DNA from: an uncultured Algibacter sp.
GTDB lineage: Bacteria > Bacteroidota > Bacteroidia > Flavobacteriales > Flavobacteriaceae
Length of the DNA stretch: 64,000 nucleotides
Assembly (NCBI RefSeq): GCF_947495675.1
Contig: NZ_CANLZX010000016.1
Coordinates: 38,812 to 102,811 of the forward strand
Direction of reading: 5' to 3'
The notes beneath the pieces are model-generated. The model ran no database searches, was not told the origin of the DNA, and saw only the letters and a program-made list of their open reading frames with translations. Positions 1-8,942 of this stretch are shown one piece after another; positions within the stretch are counted from its first letter, which is position 1; each line of letters opens with the position of its first letter. Position numbers and translations under genes: made by a program.

Positions 1-498
1 AAAAATAGTACAGTAGCCTTAAATTTAAAAGAGTTGGTTTATGATAAGTTTAAAGGCTTTAAGCGTTTTCAAGTTGTAATATTAATGCCAAAAGGCACAG
101 AAGAAGCTGTTAAAAAACTTAAAGCAGAAATTAGTTCTTATCAAGATTTAAGATTTTGGCATTTTGTTTTTGGAGAGCCTAGTGATTTAAAACGTGTTTT
201 TTTAAGTTTAAAAACTAAAGGGAATTTATCTTCTAATTTGGCAACTAACCAAGTTTATATCGTTGATAAAGATTTAAATCAACGAGGGCGTTTAGATGAT
301 AGAACAGATAATGAATTAGAAAAAAAGCAACCAATTTATGGACTTCATGCTTATAATTGTATTGAGGTAGCCGAAATAAAAAATAAAATGAGTGACGACT
401 TACGAGTTTTATTTACAGAGTATAGACAAAAACGCAAAGGAGAATTTAATTCTGATACGCGACGAGCAAGCGATTTAAAATCTGAAAACGATGAGTAA
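1..498 (+). CDS. Partial conserved protein next to SCO1 (5' end outside the window)
   Basis: The frame is open from base 1, so the start lies upstream; 165 residues are visible. I do not recognise a named family. The visible part has alternating beta/alpha segments (a VVILMPKG strand, then ATNQVYIVDKD, then GLHAYN) that resemble the C-terminal half of a thioredoxin/SCO fold, but there is no CxxxC pair. It overlaps the SCO1 gene by 8 bases, which suggests translational coupling and a role in cytochrome oxidase assembly. A TTG at 34 could be read as a start, but nothing supports it over continuation upstream. The tail is charged. The fold reading is inference. Confidence 0.6.
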   Translation, partial: KNSTVALNLKELVYDKFKGFKRFQVVILMPKGTEEAVKKLKAEISSYQDLRFWHFVFGEPSDLKRVFLSLKTKGNLSSNLATNQVYIVDKDLNQRGRLDDRTDNELEKKQPIYGLHAYNCIEVAEIKNKMSDDLRVLFTEYRQKRKGEFNSDTRRASDLKSENDE

Positions 499-1234
499 AA
501 AAGCAAATTATTCATATATAGGAATAGCCTTTATAATACTAGTATTCGGAATTATTTTCATTCCTAGAATTGTAGATAGAATATCAAATGGCGATATTTC
601 AAGACAAGAAAGTAGAAGCGACCAACAAAAGGAAAATGAATCTAAAAAATCTAATTTAGTATTTATTCCAAATAACGGTGAAAATCGAAAAGTTCCACAA
701 TTTTCTTTTATTAATCAAGATGGAAAAACTATCACTAATCGTGATTATGAAGGTAAGGTTTATGTTGTAGAATTCTTTTTTACCACATGCCCAACCATTT
801 GTCCAAGAATGAATAAAAATCTCATTCAAATTCAAAAAGAATTTAAAGATTTTGAAGATTTTGGTGTTGCATCCTTCACTATTAATCCTGAATATGATAC
901 TCCTGAAGTTCTTAAAGCTTATGCACAGCTTTACGGTGTTGAAAACCCAAACTGGCATTTAATGACTGGCGATAAAGAAGCAATTTATAAACTTTCTAAC
1001 GAAGGTTTTTATATTTATGCTGCTGCAAATCCCGATGTTGAAGGAGGTTTTGAACATTCAGGTAATTTTGCATTAATTGATAAAAATGGGTTTATTAGAA
1101 GTAGAGTAGTAAACGGTAACCCGATAATTTACTATAATGGGATAACCTCCGAATCTGAAAAAATTGATGAAGATGGTAAATTAGAAGAGATTAGTGCTTT
1201 AAAAGAAGATATTAAAAAATTGCTTAATGAGTAA
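491..1234 (+). CDS. SCO1/SenC family copper chaperone
   Basis: SCO proteins deliver copper to the CuA centre of cytochrome c oxidase on the outer face of the inner membrane. The 247-residue product has an N-terminal membrane anchor (about residues 7-29), then a thioredoxin-like domain. The metal-binding pair is Cys100 and Cys104 in TTCPTICP, and the partner His189 is in GGFEHSGN. The segment INPEYDTP matches the family. It overlaps its upstream neighbour by 8 bases and the downstream DUF420 gene by 8, so the three are one operon. The family assignment is secure; the terminal oxidase served is outside the window. Confidence 0.95.
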   Translation: MSKKANYSYIGIAFIILVFGIIFIPRIVDRISNGDISRQESRSDQQKENESKKSNLVFIPNNGENRKVPQFSFINQDGKTITNRDYEGKVYVVEFFFTTCPTICPRMNKNLIQIQKEFKDFEDFGVASFTINPEYDTPEVLKAYAQLYGVENPNWHLMTGDKEAIYKLSNEGFYIYAAANPDVEGGFEHSGNFALIDKNGFIRSRVVNGNPIIYYNGITSESEKIDEDGKLEEISALKEDIKKLLNE

Positions 1235-1760
1235 TACAGAAAATACCCTAGACGATAAAAAGTACAACAAACTAATAGTTATACTATCAATAGTTATTCC
1301 TGTAGCTGTCGCTGCTCTTTTTGGAATTAAAATTGATGCCAAGCTCCCTGTTTTTTTACCTCCTATTTATGCAGTAGTTAATGCAATTACAGCATTTGTT
1401 TTAGTTTTGGCTTTCATAGCTATTCAAAAAAAGAAAATAAAGTTACATGAAAGATTAATTAAGATTGCCATTGGGTTATCTGTATTATTTCTTTTAATGT
1501 ATATTGCTTATCATATGACTAGCGACTCTACATCTTTTGGAGGCGAAGGAGTTGCAAAATATCTATACTATTTTATACTTGTTACACATATTTTGTTGTC
1601 TATAATAGTTATTCCGTTTGTATTAATAACTTATGTAAGAGCTATTACTAATAACATTGAGAAACATAAAAAAATTGCTAAAATCACATTTCCATTATGG
1701 CTTTATGTAGCTATAACGGGTGTGGTAGTATATATAATGATTTCTCCATATTACATTTAA
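1227..1760 (+). CDS. DUF420 family membrane protein, oxidase-associated
   Basis: This 177-residue protein has about five hydrophobic helices and conserved histidines in the LHERL, AYHMTSD, VTHILLS and KHKKIAK segments, as in the DUF420 family. In Bacillus a DUF420 protein (CtaM) is needed for cytochrome aa3 oxidase maturation, and the location directly after SCO1 fits such a role here. It overlaps SCO1 by 8 bases and is followed after 3 bases by a small membrane protein. The family call is from sequence pattern and context; the assembly function is by analogy. Confidence 0.85.
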   Translation: MSNTENTLDDKKYNKLIVILSIVIPVAVAALFGIKIDAKLPVFLPPIYAVVNAITAFVLVLAFIAIQKKKIKLHERLIKIAIGLSVLFLLMYIAYHMTSDSTSFGGEGVAKYLYYFILVTHILLSIIVIPFVLITYVRAITNNIEKHKKIAKITFPLWLYVAITGVVVYIMISPYYI

Positions 1761-1763
1761 AAA

Positions 1764-1982
1764 ATGAAACGTAATATTGTTTTTATTCTTTTTTCTTTAT
1801 TCTTTTTTATAAAGAGTAATGCCCAATGTGCTATGTGTCGTGCCGTTTTGGAAAGTGAAGAAGGGCAAACAGCTGCAGAAGGAATTAATGATGGAATAGT
1901 CTATTTAATGGCTATACCATACATACTTGTTGCGGGTATGATATATTTTATTTATAGAAAATATAATACATTAAAAAAGTAA
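1764..1982 (+). CDS. Small CxxC membrane protein
   Basis: This 72-residue protein has a cleavable-looking N-terminal signal (residues 1-20, ending SNAQ), then an immediate CAMC motif, and one membrane helix near residues 46-64 with a basic tail. That would place the CxxC outside the inner membrane. It starts 3 bases after the DUF420 stop and closes the oxidase accessory cluster. The CxxC could serve redox or copper handling; this is inference. I know of no experimental function. Confidence 0.8.
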   Translation: MKRNIVFILFSLFFFIKSNAQCAMCRAVLESEEGQTAAEGINDGIVYLMAIPYILVAGMIYFIYRKYNTLKK

Positions 1983-2069
1983 TAAAAAGTTTATTAAACT
2001 TTTTGTAACAATTCTTTATGTTGATAGTCTAACTAAAAAGCTAAGATGCTTAATTAAATCAATCAAACC

Positions 2070-2771
2070 ATGTTAAAGATTCATCAACTTCATAAATCCT
2101 ATCCAATAGGAGATTCTAGTTTACATGTTTTAAAAGGAATAGACCTTAATGTTGAAGAAGGTGAAATGGTTGCCATTATGGGTTCTTCGGGATCTGGGAA
2201 ATCAACATTGCTAAATATTATTGGGATGTTAGATGAAGCAGATTCTGGTGAATATATTTTAGATGAACTTCCAATAAAAAACTTAACTGAAAAAAAAGCT
2301 GCAGTTTACAGAAATAAATTCTTAGGGTTTATTTTTCAATCTTTCAACTTAATAAATTATAAAAATGCCCTTGAAAATGTAGCACTTCCGCTTTATTATC
2401 AAGGATTAAAACGTAAAGAACGTCAAGAAAAAGCCATGTATCATTTAGGTAAAGTAGGTTTAGCAGATTGGGCTAAACACTTGCCAAAAGAACTTTCTGG
2501 TGGACAAAAACAACGTGTCGCTATTGCCAGGGCATTAGCTGCAAATCCTAAATTATTGTTAGCAGATGAGCCTACAGGAGCTTTAGATACCAAAACATCT
2601 TATGATATTATGGCGTTTATTCAGCAATTAAATGATGAAGGCAAAACCATATTAATGGTAACTCATGAAGAAGATATTGCTAATATGTGTAAACGTATTG
2701 TGCGTCTTAAAGATGGTGTTATTATGGAAGATGTAAAAGTAACTCAAGTAAGAGCAGAGCAATATGTTTGA
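2070..2771 (+). CDS. ABC transporter ATP-binding protein, LolD/MacB type
   Basis: This is the ATPase of a type VII (MacB/LolD/FtsE-like) ABC system. Walker A is GSSGSGKST at residues 38-46, the signature LSGGQKQ at 142-148, and Walker B LLLADEP at 162-168 followed by TGALD. The 233-residue length is standard. It overlaps the first permease by 8 bases and heads an operon with two permeases, an adaptor and a TolC-like channel. That set makes it a MacAB-TolC-like exporter rather than lipoprotein-sorting LolCDE. Substrate unknown. Confidence 0.95.
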   Translation: MLKIHQLHKSYPIGDSSLHVLKGIDLNVEEGEMVAIMGSSGSGKSTLLNIIGMLDEADSGEYILDELPIKNLTEKKAAVYRNKFLGFIFQSFNLINYKNALENVALPLYYQGLKRKERQEKAMYHLGKVGLADWAKHLPKELSGGQKQRVAIARALAANPKLLLADEPTGALDTKTSYDIMAFIQQLNDEGKTILMVTHEEDIANMCKRIVRLKDGVIMEDVKVTQVRAEQYV

Positions 2772-3993
2772 TATAGATCTTTGGCGCGAAATTTTTCAAA
2801 GTATAAATATGAACAGAACCAGAAGTTTGCTTTCTGGTTTTACTGTAGCGTTTGCTATATTATTATTTACGATTCTTTTCGGTATTGCTAATGGATTACA
2901 AAACACCTTTGCAGAAGCTTTTGTTGATGATGCTAATAACTCAATTACTATTAGATCTGGTAGAACAACAAAAGCCCATAAAGGACTTCAAGCTGGAAGA
3001 CAAATACAATTTAAGAATGAAGATTTTAATTATGTAAAAGAAGACTTCGAAGATAAAATTGAATTTATAACAGCCAGAATTTATAAAAATTTTCAAGCGT
3101 CATATAAAGGAGAACAGAACGTTTATGATATTCGAGCCGTTCACCCAGATCATCAATATCTTGAAAAAACAATAATTAAAGAAGGGCGTTACCTAAATCA
3201 AAACGATTTAAATAATAAAACAAAATTTGTTGTTATTGGGCGTTTAGTAGAAGAAGATTTATTTCTAAAAACAACAGCTTTAGGAAAATATATAAACCTA
3301 GGAGGCATACAGTTTAAAGTAATTGGTGTTTTTACAGATGATGGAGGCGATAATGAAGAACGAAAAATATATATGCCTGTTAGTACTGCTCAATATTTAT
3401 ATGGTAATAATGATTATATAGATCAAATAAATCTAACATATAATCCAGAAATGGATGCTGATAGAGCTTTAGCATTTAGTACGTTATTAACAAAAAAATT
3501 AAAAAACAGATTTTCTGTAGCAAGAAGCGATCAAAGAGCCATTAGAGTTCGTAATATGGCAGAAGGCACAAAAGCCATTAGCCAAATGACAGTTGGACTT
3601 ACCTTTATTATTTTAATTATTGGTTTAGGGACACTTATAGCTGGAATAGTAGGTGTTAGTAATATCATGATTTTTATTGTTAAAGAGCGTACCAAAGAAA
3701 TAGGAATCCGAAAAGCTTTAGGAGCCTCACCAAAATCTATAGTTTCAATAATATTAATTGAGTCTATTTTTATTACAGCAATTGCAGGTTACATTGGATT
3801 ATTGTTGGGTGTTGGTGTTTTAGAGTTAGTAGGCCCAAGTTTAAAGGACTATTTTATAAAAGATCCTGGAGTTAGTAACAGTTTGGTTATTGGAGCAACG
3901 CTTACATTAATTATAGCAGGAGCCATTGCAGGCTATTTACCAGCCAAAAAGGCATCAAAAATTAAACCTATAATAGCATTAAGAAATGATTAA
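2764..3993 (+). CDS. MacB-like ABC permease 1
   Basis: A 409-residue FtsX/MacB-type permease: one N-terminal membrane helix (about residues 20-45), a large periplasmic MacB core domain, then three C-terminal helices from about residue 275. The cytoplasmic segment VKERTKEIGIRKALGA is the classic coupling motif of this family. It lacks a fused ATPase domain; that is the separate upstream gene. It is 2 bases from the second permease, with which it probably forms the membrane dimer. Confidence 0.93.
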   Translation: MFDIDLWREIFQSINMNRTRSLLSGFTVAFAILLFTILFGIANGLQNTFAEAFVDDANNSITIRSGRTTKAHKGLQAGRQIQFKNEDFNYVKEDFEDKIEFITARIYKNFQASYKGEQNVYDIRAVHPDHQYLEKTIIKEGRYLNQNDLNNKTKFVVIGRLVEEDLFLKTTALGKYINLGGIQFKVIGVFTDDGGDNEERKIYMPVSTAQYLYGNNDYIDQINLTYNPEMDADRALAFSTLLTKKLKNRFSVARSDQRAIRVRNMAEGTKAISQMTVGLTFIILIIGLGTLIAGIVGVSNIMIFIVKERTKEIGIRKALGASPKSIVSIILIESIFITAIAGYIGLLLGVGVLELVGPSLKDYFIKDPGVSNSLVIGATLTLIIAGAIAGYLPAKKASKIKPIIALRND

Positions 3994-3995
3994 GC

Positions 3996-5240
3996 ATGTT
4001 TAAATTTTTATTCGATAGAGATACATGGCAAGAGGTTTTTGATAGCTTTAGTAAAAATAAACTAAGGTCTATTCTTACTATGGTAGGTGTTTGGTGGGGT
4101 ATTTTATTACTAATTGGTCTTTTAGGTTCAGCAAAAGGATTAGAAAATTCATTCAATCGTTTATTTGGAAGTTTTGCAACTAATAGTGTATTTGTATGGG
4201 GTCAAAGTACAAGTAAGCCTTTTAAAGGTTTTCAAGAAGGAAGACAAGTAAGATTATCTTTAACCGATGCAAAAAAGGTAGAAAAAAATGTTGAAGGTAT
4301 TGAGTTTCTTGTACCTAGAAATCAAAATCAAGCTATAGTAGTAAGAAACTTTCTTTCAAGTAGTTTTAGTATCAATGGAGATTATCCTTTGTTAGATCAG
4401 GTCCAAAAGAAAAAACTCATTCATGGCAGATTTATCAATCAAAATGATATTGATGATAATAAAAAGGTTGTAGTTATTTCTGAAGATGCCTATAAACAGC
4501 TTTTCGAAAAGGATGAGATGCCAATTGGAGAATATATAGAAATTAATAAAATAAACTTCAAGGTGGTTGGAATGTTTGAAAATGGAAATGTAAATATGGG
4601 ACCAACATCAGATATGCATATTCCTTTTACAACATTTCAGCAAATATATAATCAAGGTGATCGAATTGGGTGGATGATGATTACTGGCAAGCCAGAATAC
4701 GATATTAAACAAATAGAAGAGGATGCTAAACTGTTACTTAAAAACCTGAATAAAATTCATCCTAAAGATACGCGTGCGTTTGGTAGTTTTAACTTAGGTA
4801 AAGAATTTGCAAAAATAACAGGCTTTTTAACAGGCATGCAATTTTTAACATGGTTTGTAGGTATTGCAACTCTAATTGCTGGAGTTTTTGCAATTGGCAA
4901 TATACTATTAATCACAGTAAAAGAGCGTACCAAAGAAATAGGAGTACGAAGAGCATTAGGTGCTACACCATTTGAAATTAAAAGACAAATAGTCGTTGAA
5001 GCAGTATTTTTAACCATAGTTGCCGGTATATTTGGAATTATAACAGGAGGCTGGATTTTAATTTTACTAGATCATTTCTTTGGTCAAGGTGAAGACGCAG
5101 CTATTGTTAACGCATCAGTATCTATAGGCGTGGTTTTTATAGCCTTAGTTATCCTTGTTGTATTAGGTACATTAATAGGATTAATACCAGCATTTAAGGC
5201 AACGAGTATAAAACCAATAGAAGCATTAAGAGAAGAATAA
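3996..5240 (+). CDS. MacB-like ABC permease 2
   Basis: A paralogue of the preceding gene, 414 residues with the same plan: one N-terminal helix, a periplasmic MacB core, three C-terminal helices and the motif VKERTKEIGVRRALGA. Two non-identical permeases next to each other suggest a heterodimeric transporter. The gene lies between permease 1 (2-base gap) and the adaptor (12-base gap), so all are surely co-transcribed. Exported substrate cannot be told from the sequence. Confidence 0.93.
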   Translation: MFKFLFDRDTWQEVFDSFSKNKLRSILTMVGVWWGILLLIGLLGSAKGLENSFNRLFGSFATNSVFVWGQSTSKPFKGFQEGRQVRLSLTDAKKVEKNVEGIEFLVPRNQNQAIVVRNFLSSSFSINGDYPLLDQVQKKKLIHGRFINQNDIDDNKKVVVISEDAYKQLFEKDEMPIGEYIEINKINFKVVGMFENGNVNMGPTSDMHIPFTTFQQIYNQGDRIGWMMITGKPEYDIKQIEEDAKLLLKNLNKIHPKDTRAFGSFNLGKEFAKITGFLTGMQFLTWFVGIATLIAGVFAIGNILLITVKERTKEIGVRRALGATPFEIKRQIVVEAVFLTIVAGIFGIITGGWILILLDHFFGQGEDAAIVNASVSIGVVFIALVILVVLGTLIGLIPAFKATSIKPIEALREE

Positions 5241-5252
5241 ACAATCAATAAA

Positions 5253-6368
5253 ATGAACAAAACTGTAAAAATTATTTTAGTATTAGTTGCTATCATAGCA
5301 TTAGTATTCGTGTTAAAGTACTTTAAAGACGCAAATTCTAAAGATGTTGTAGATTATAAAGTAGAAGAACCTTTTTATAGCTCTATAGATACCAAGGCTG
5401 TTGCAACAGGAAAATTAAACCCAGAAGAAGAGATTGAATTAAAACCTCAAATTTCTGGTATAGTTGATAAAATTCTTGTTGAAGAAGGAGATAAAGTTAA
5501 AAAAGGCGATTTAATAGCAACTATTAGAGTGGTTCCTAATGAGCAAAACTTAGTAGCTTCTAAAAGTAGAATTAGTACTGCAAAATTATCTTATGATAAT
5601 GCTAAAGTGCTTTATACAAGAAATAAAACGCTTTTTGAAAAAGGGGTAATCTCTCAACAAGATTTTGAAAATAGCGAGTTGTCTTTTAATCAAGCTAAAG
5701 AATCATTAGCACAGGCTCAAAACGATTATCAAATTATAAAACGTGGTTCTATATCAGGCGGAAGTTCTGCAAATACAAACATTGTTGCACAAATACCTGG
5801 TACTATCTTAGAGATTCCTGTAAGAGAAGGTGATCAAGTTATTCAAAGTAATAACTTCAATGCCGGAACAACAATTGCTACTATTGCCGATATGAGTTTA
5901 ATGATTTTTGAAGGTAAACTAGATGAAGCCGAAGTTGGTAAAGTACAAGAAGGAAAAGAAATAAAAGTAATTCTAGGTGCTATTAGAGACAGAGAATTTC
6001 CGGCTAAATTAACTTTTGTAGCTCCAAAAGGTGTTGAAGAAAATGGTGCGGTTCAATTTACTATTAAAGCAGATGTTACAATCGATTCTCTAACCAATAT
6101 TAGAGCAGGATATAGTGCTAATGCAGAAATTGAAATAGAAAGTAAAGATAGCGTATTAGTAATTCGTGAAGCTTTACTGCAATATAACAGAATTACAGAA
6201 AAACCTTTTGTTGAAATTATGAAGGGTGAAAATAAATTTGAAAAAGAAAATGTTGAATTAGGATTATCTGATGGCATTAATGTTGAAATTACTGAAGGTG
6301 TAGAAGAAGGTGATAAAATTAAAGTTTGGAATAAAGCATCAAAAGATAACGAAGATGAAGAAGAATAA
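5253..6368 (+). CDS. Periplasmic adaptor protein, MacA/HlyD family
   Basis: A 371-residue membrane-fusion protein. It has an N-terminal membrane anchor (about residues 4-24), a biotinyl-lipoyl half motif (ELKPQISGIVDKI followed by EEGDKVKKGDLIA), a coiled-coil hairpin (about 95-160), the second lipoyl half (AQIPGTILEIPVREGDQV) and a beta-barrel domain. It would link the MacB-like permeases to the outer membrane channel encoded next. Its end overlaps the start of the channel gene by 14 bases. The C-terminus is strongly acidic. Confidence 0.93.
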   Translation: MNKTVKIILVLVAIIALVFVLKYFKDANSKDVVDYKVEEPFYSSIDTKAVATGKLNPEEEIELKPQISGIVDKILVEEGDKVKKGDLIATIRVVPNEQNLVASKSRISTAKLSYDNAKVLYTRNKTLFEKGVISQQDFENSELSFNQAKESLAQAQNDYQIIKRGSISGGSSANTNIVAQIPGTILEIPVREGDQVIQSNNFNAGTTIATIADMSLMIFEGKLDEAEVGKVQEGKEIKVILGAIRDREFPAKLTFVAPKGVEENGAVQFTIKADVTIDSLTNIRAGYSANAEIEIESKDSVLVIREALLQYNRITEKPFVEIMKGENKFEKENVELGLSDGINVEITEGVEEGDKIKVWNKASKDNEDEEE

Positions 6369-7689
6369 TATCAATATAAATCTTGTAGTTTTTGCGCTTT
6401 TATGTTCTGTGTTCTCATTTGCACAACAAAAAACATGGACTTTACAAGAATGTGTTAACCATGCACTCGAAAATAATATTACTATACGACAAAGTAAAAA
6501 TAGATTGCTTGATAACGAGCAGGACATTATTGCGTCTAAAAGTGCTTTTTTGCCATCTGTAAACGCAAATATGACTCATACCTTATCTATTGGTAGTAGA
6601 GAATTATTTCCAGGGCAATTTGTTGATAGAACCGATAATAGTATTAATGTTGGTGTAGGTGTTAATCAAACTATTTTTGATGGTTTTAGGCTCACTAATT
6701 TATATAAACAATCGCAATTAAGATTAGAAACTAACCAATTGGAACTTCAAAGAATTAAGGATGATGTTTCGTTAAATGTTGTCAATGCATACCTTAATGT
6801 ACTTTTTAATAAAGAACAATTGCAAACTGCAACAGCGCAGTTTGAATTTAGTGAAAAACAATTAAAGCAAGTTGCAGAATTGGTTGATGCAGGCGTACAG
6901 CCCAGAGCCAATATTTATGATGCTGAAGCTACTTTAAGTAGAGATTCCCAACAAGTAACCTTGGCTGAAAATAACTTTAATTTAGCCTTATTAACCTTAT
7001 CACAATTATTACAAATACCTTTTAACGGTTTTGATGTTGAAATTATAAATATTGAGACCCCTTCTGAGGCTTTATTATATAATGATATAAATCCTATTTT
7101 AAATTTTGCTTTTGAAAATAGATACGAAATTAAGGTTGCCGAAAAAAATATTGAGAATGCTATTTTAGGTACAGAAATTTCTAAAAGCGGCTATTACCCA
7201 ACCCTTTCTGCTAGTTATGGGTTTGGTTCAAATGTATTTTTTACAAATTTAATTAATACTGAAGAGGATTTCTTTACACAGTTAAATCAGCAAAAAGGTC
7301 ACCGATTTAGTTTAAGCTTAAATATTCCAATTTTTTCTAGATTTCAAAATAAAACAACAGTTGCAAAATCTAGAATTCAGGAAGAAAATAGTAAGCTTAA
7401 TTTAGAGCAAGCTAAGTTAGATTTAGAGTCTAATATACAACGTGCTTATACCGATGCTCAAGCTGCTCTTAAGGCTTTTGTGGCTGCAAAAAAAACGTTA
7501 GAATCTCAAACTTTAGCCTTTAACAACTCAAAAGAACGATATGATATTGGTGCCATGACTGCTTTCGATTTAGAACAAGCCAGAGTTCAATTAATTAATG
7601 CGCAATCTTCATTAATTAATGCGAAATATGATTTTGTTTTTAAAACTAAAGTTTTAGATTTTTACATGGGTAAATCTTTAACAAACTAG
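6355..7689 (+). CDS. TolC-family outer membrane efflux protein
   Basis: An outer membrane factor with two OEP repeats, heptad-rich helices and a cleavable signal peptide ending near SFAQQ. I chose the ATG at 6355, because translation from there gives a clean signal peptide (MKKNNININLVVFALLCSVF); a GTG at 6310 would add 15 hydrophilic residues. From 6355 the protein is 444 residues and overlaps the adaptor gene by 14 bases. It completes the MacAB-TolC-like exporter encoded from 2070. Confidence 0.93.
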   Translation: MKKNNININLVVFALLCSVFSFAQQKTWTLQECVNHALENNITIRQSKNRLLDNEQDIIASKSAFLPSVNANMTHTLSIGSRELFPGQFVDRTDNSINVGVGVNQTIFDGFRLTNLYKQSQLRLETNQLELQRIKDDVSLNVVNAYLNVLFNKEQLQTATAQFEFSEKQLKQVAELVDAGVQPRANIYDAEATLSRDSQQVTLAENNFNLALLTLSQLLQIPFNGFDVEIINIETPSEALLYNDINPILNFAFENRYEIKVAEKNIENAILGTEISKSGYYPTLSASYGFGSNVFFTNLINTEEDFFTQLNQQKGHRFSLSLNIPIFSRFQNKTTVAKSRIQEENSKLNLEQAKLDLESNIQRAYTDAQAALKAFVAAKKTLESQTLAFNNSKERYDIGAMTAFDLEQARVQLINAQSSLINAKYDFVFKTKVLDFYMGKSLTN

Positions 7690-7708
7690 ATATTTTTATA
7701 TTTACAGA

Positions 7709-8203
7709 ATGAAATCATATATATTAATTTTCTTTAGTTTCTTATGTATATCATTAAGTGCGCAAGGAAAAAAACAGCTTTGGGCAAAGTCATATTTAAA
7801 CAAGCATGCGCCAGAGCTAATTGTTGAAAAGTGGCTTTCTGATAAACCAGATACAGAAGGCAAATTTATTTTAATAGATTTTTGGGCAACATGGTGTGGG
7901 CCGTGTAAACAAGCCATTCCTGAATTAAATAAATTTCAATCTGAATTCAAGGATGAATTGGTCGTTATTGGGGTTACAGATGAAACAAAGTACACGGTAA
8001 ATAAAATGAAAAGTCCTGTAATGACATATTTTAGTGCTATAGATACAAAGCAAAGATCTAAAAGAAGCTATAAAGTTAAAGGCATTCCTCATTGTGTTTT
8101 AATTGACCCGAATGGTATTGTACGATGGGAAGGATATCCTACTCTCAAAGGTTTTGAATTGACCTCTAAGGTTATTAAAGATATTATTGAAAAATATAAA
8201 TAA
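7709..8203 (+). CDS. TlpA-like thioredoxin-fold protein
   Basis: A secreted or periplasmic 164-residue redox protein: signal peptide (residues 1-19), then a thioredoxin domain with WCGPC at 62-66 inside FWATWCGPCKQAIPEL, and the cis-proline region KGIPHCVLID. TlpA/ResA-type proteins reduce disulfides outside the membrane. It begins 19 bases after the TolC-like gene and ends 2 bases before tsaB, so may be co-transcribed with both. Specific partner unknown. Confidence 0.9.
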   Translation: MKSYILIFFSFLCISLSAQGKKQLWAKSYLNKHAPELIVEKWLSDKPDTEGKFILIDFWATWCGPCKQAIPELNKFQSEFKDELVVIGVTDETKYTVNKMKSPVMTYFSAIDTKQRSKRSYKVKGIPHCVLIDPNGIVRWEGYPTLKGFELTSKVIKDIIEKYK

Positions 8204-8205
8204 TT

Positions 8206-8880
8206 TTGAGCTTAATTTTAAATCTAGAAACAGCAACAACTAATTGCTCAGTATCCATTTCAAAAGATGGAAAAACCATTGTTTTAAAAGAAGATAATGA
8301 TAAAAGTTATTCGCATGCTGAGAGACTTCATGTTTATATTGATGAGGCCTTAAAAGAAGCCAATATAACCTCAAATGATTTAGATGCCATTTCTGTTAGT
8401 AAAGGCCCTGGGTCTTATACTGGTTTACGAATAGGGGTTTCTGCAGCTAAGGGCTTGTGTTTTGCATTAGATATACCTTTAATATCAATTCCAACTTTAG
8501 AGTCGCTTGCTTATCAGGTTAAAATGGATGAAGGCGTTATTGTTTCTATGCTAGATGCCAGACGTATGGAGGTGTATTCTGCTATTTATAGTGCAGATTA
8601 TAAGCAAATAAGAGACACACAAGCGCAAATATTAGATGAAACTTCGTTTAGTGATTATTTAAAACAAGGTAAAGTCTATTTTGTTGGTAACGGTGTTGAA
8701 AAAACGAAAACCTTAATTAATCATGTAAATGCGGTTTTTATAGAAGCAAAGTTGCCTTCTGCAAACCAAATGAGTGTATTAGCATATAATAAATTTCAAA
8801 AGTCGGATATTGAAGACGTTGCTTATTTTGAGCCTTATTATTTAAAAGACTTTGTGGCTTTAAAGCCCAAAAAGAAATAA
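8206..8880 (+). CDS. tsaB: tRNA threonylcarbamoyladenosine biosynthesis protein TsaB
   Basis: TsaB is the scaffold partner of TsaD and TsaE that makes t6A37 on ANN-decoding tRNAs in the cytoplasm. The 224-residue product begins ILNLETATTNCSVSI and carries the family segment SKGPGSYTGLRIGVSAAKGL followed by PLISIPTLESLA. The start is a TTG at 8206, two bases after the upstream stop. No ATG lies nearby, and the family N-terminus begins exactly here, so TTG initiation is well supported. Confidence 0.95.
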   Translation: MSLILNLETATTNCSVSISKDGKTIVLKEDNDKSYSHAERLHVYIDEALKEANITSNDLDAISVSKGPGSYTGLRIGVSAAKGLCFALDIPLISIPTLESLAYQVKMDEGVIVSMLDARRMEVYSAIYSADYKQIRDTQAQILDETSFSDYLKQGKVYFVGNGVEKTKTLINHVNAVFIEAKLPSANQMSVLAYNKFQKSDIEDVAYFEPYYLKDFVALKPKKK

Positions 8881-8888
8881 AATAAAAA

Positions 8889-8920
8889 ACCCTTCAAGTT
8901 TTAAAATTGAAGGGTCTTTT
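8889..8920. terminator. Bidirectional terminator between tsaB and the MscS gene
   Basis: A 9-bp perfect stem, ACCCTTCAA (8889-8897) with TTGAAGGGT (8907-8915), flanked by an A-run on the left and CTTTT on the right. It lies between convergent genes and can serve both. Confidence 0.85.
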
Positions 8921-8942
8921 AAGTGTTGATTAAATAATATCT

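Noticed and set aside
6310..6354. GTG start for the TolC-like gene
   Set aside because: It adds hydrophilic residues before the signal peptide; ATG 6355 is better.
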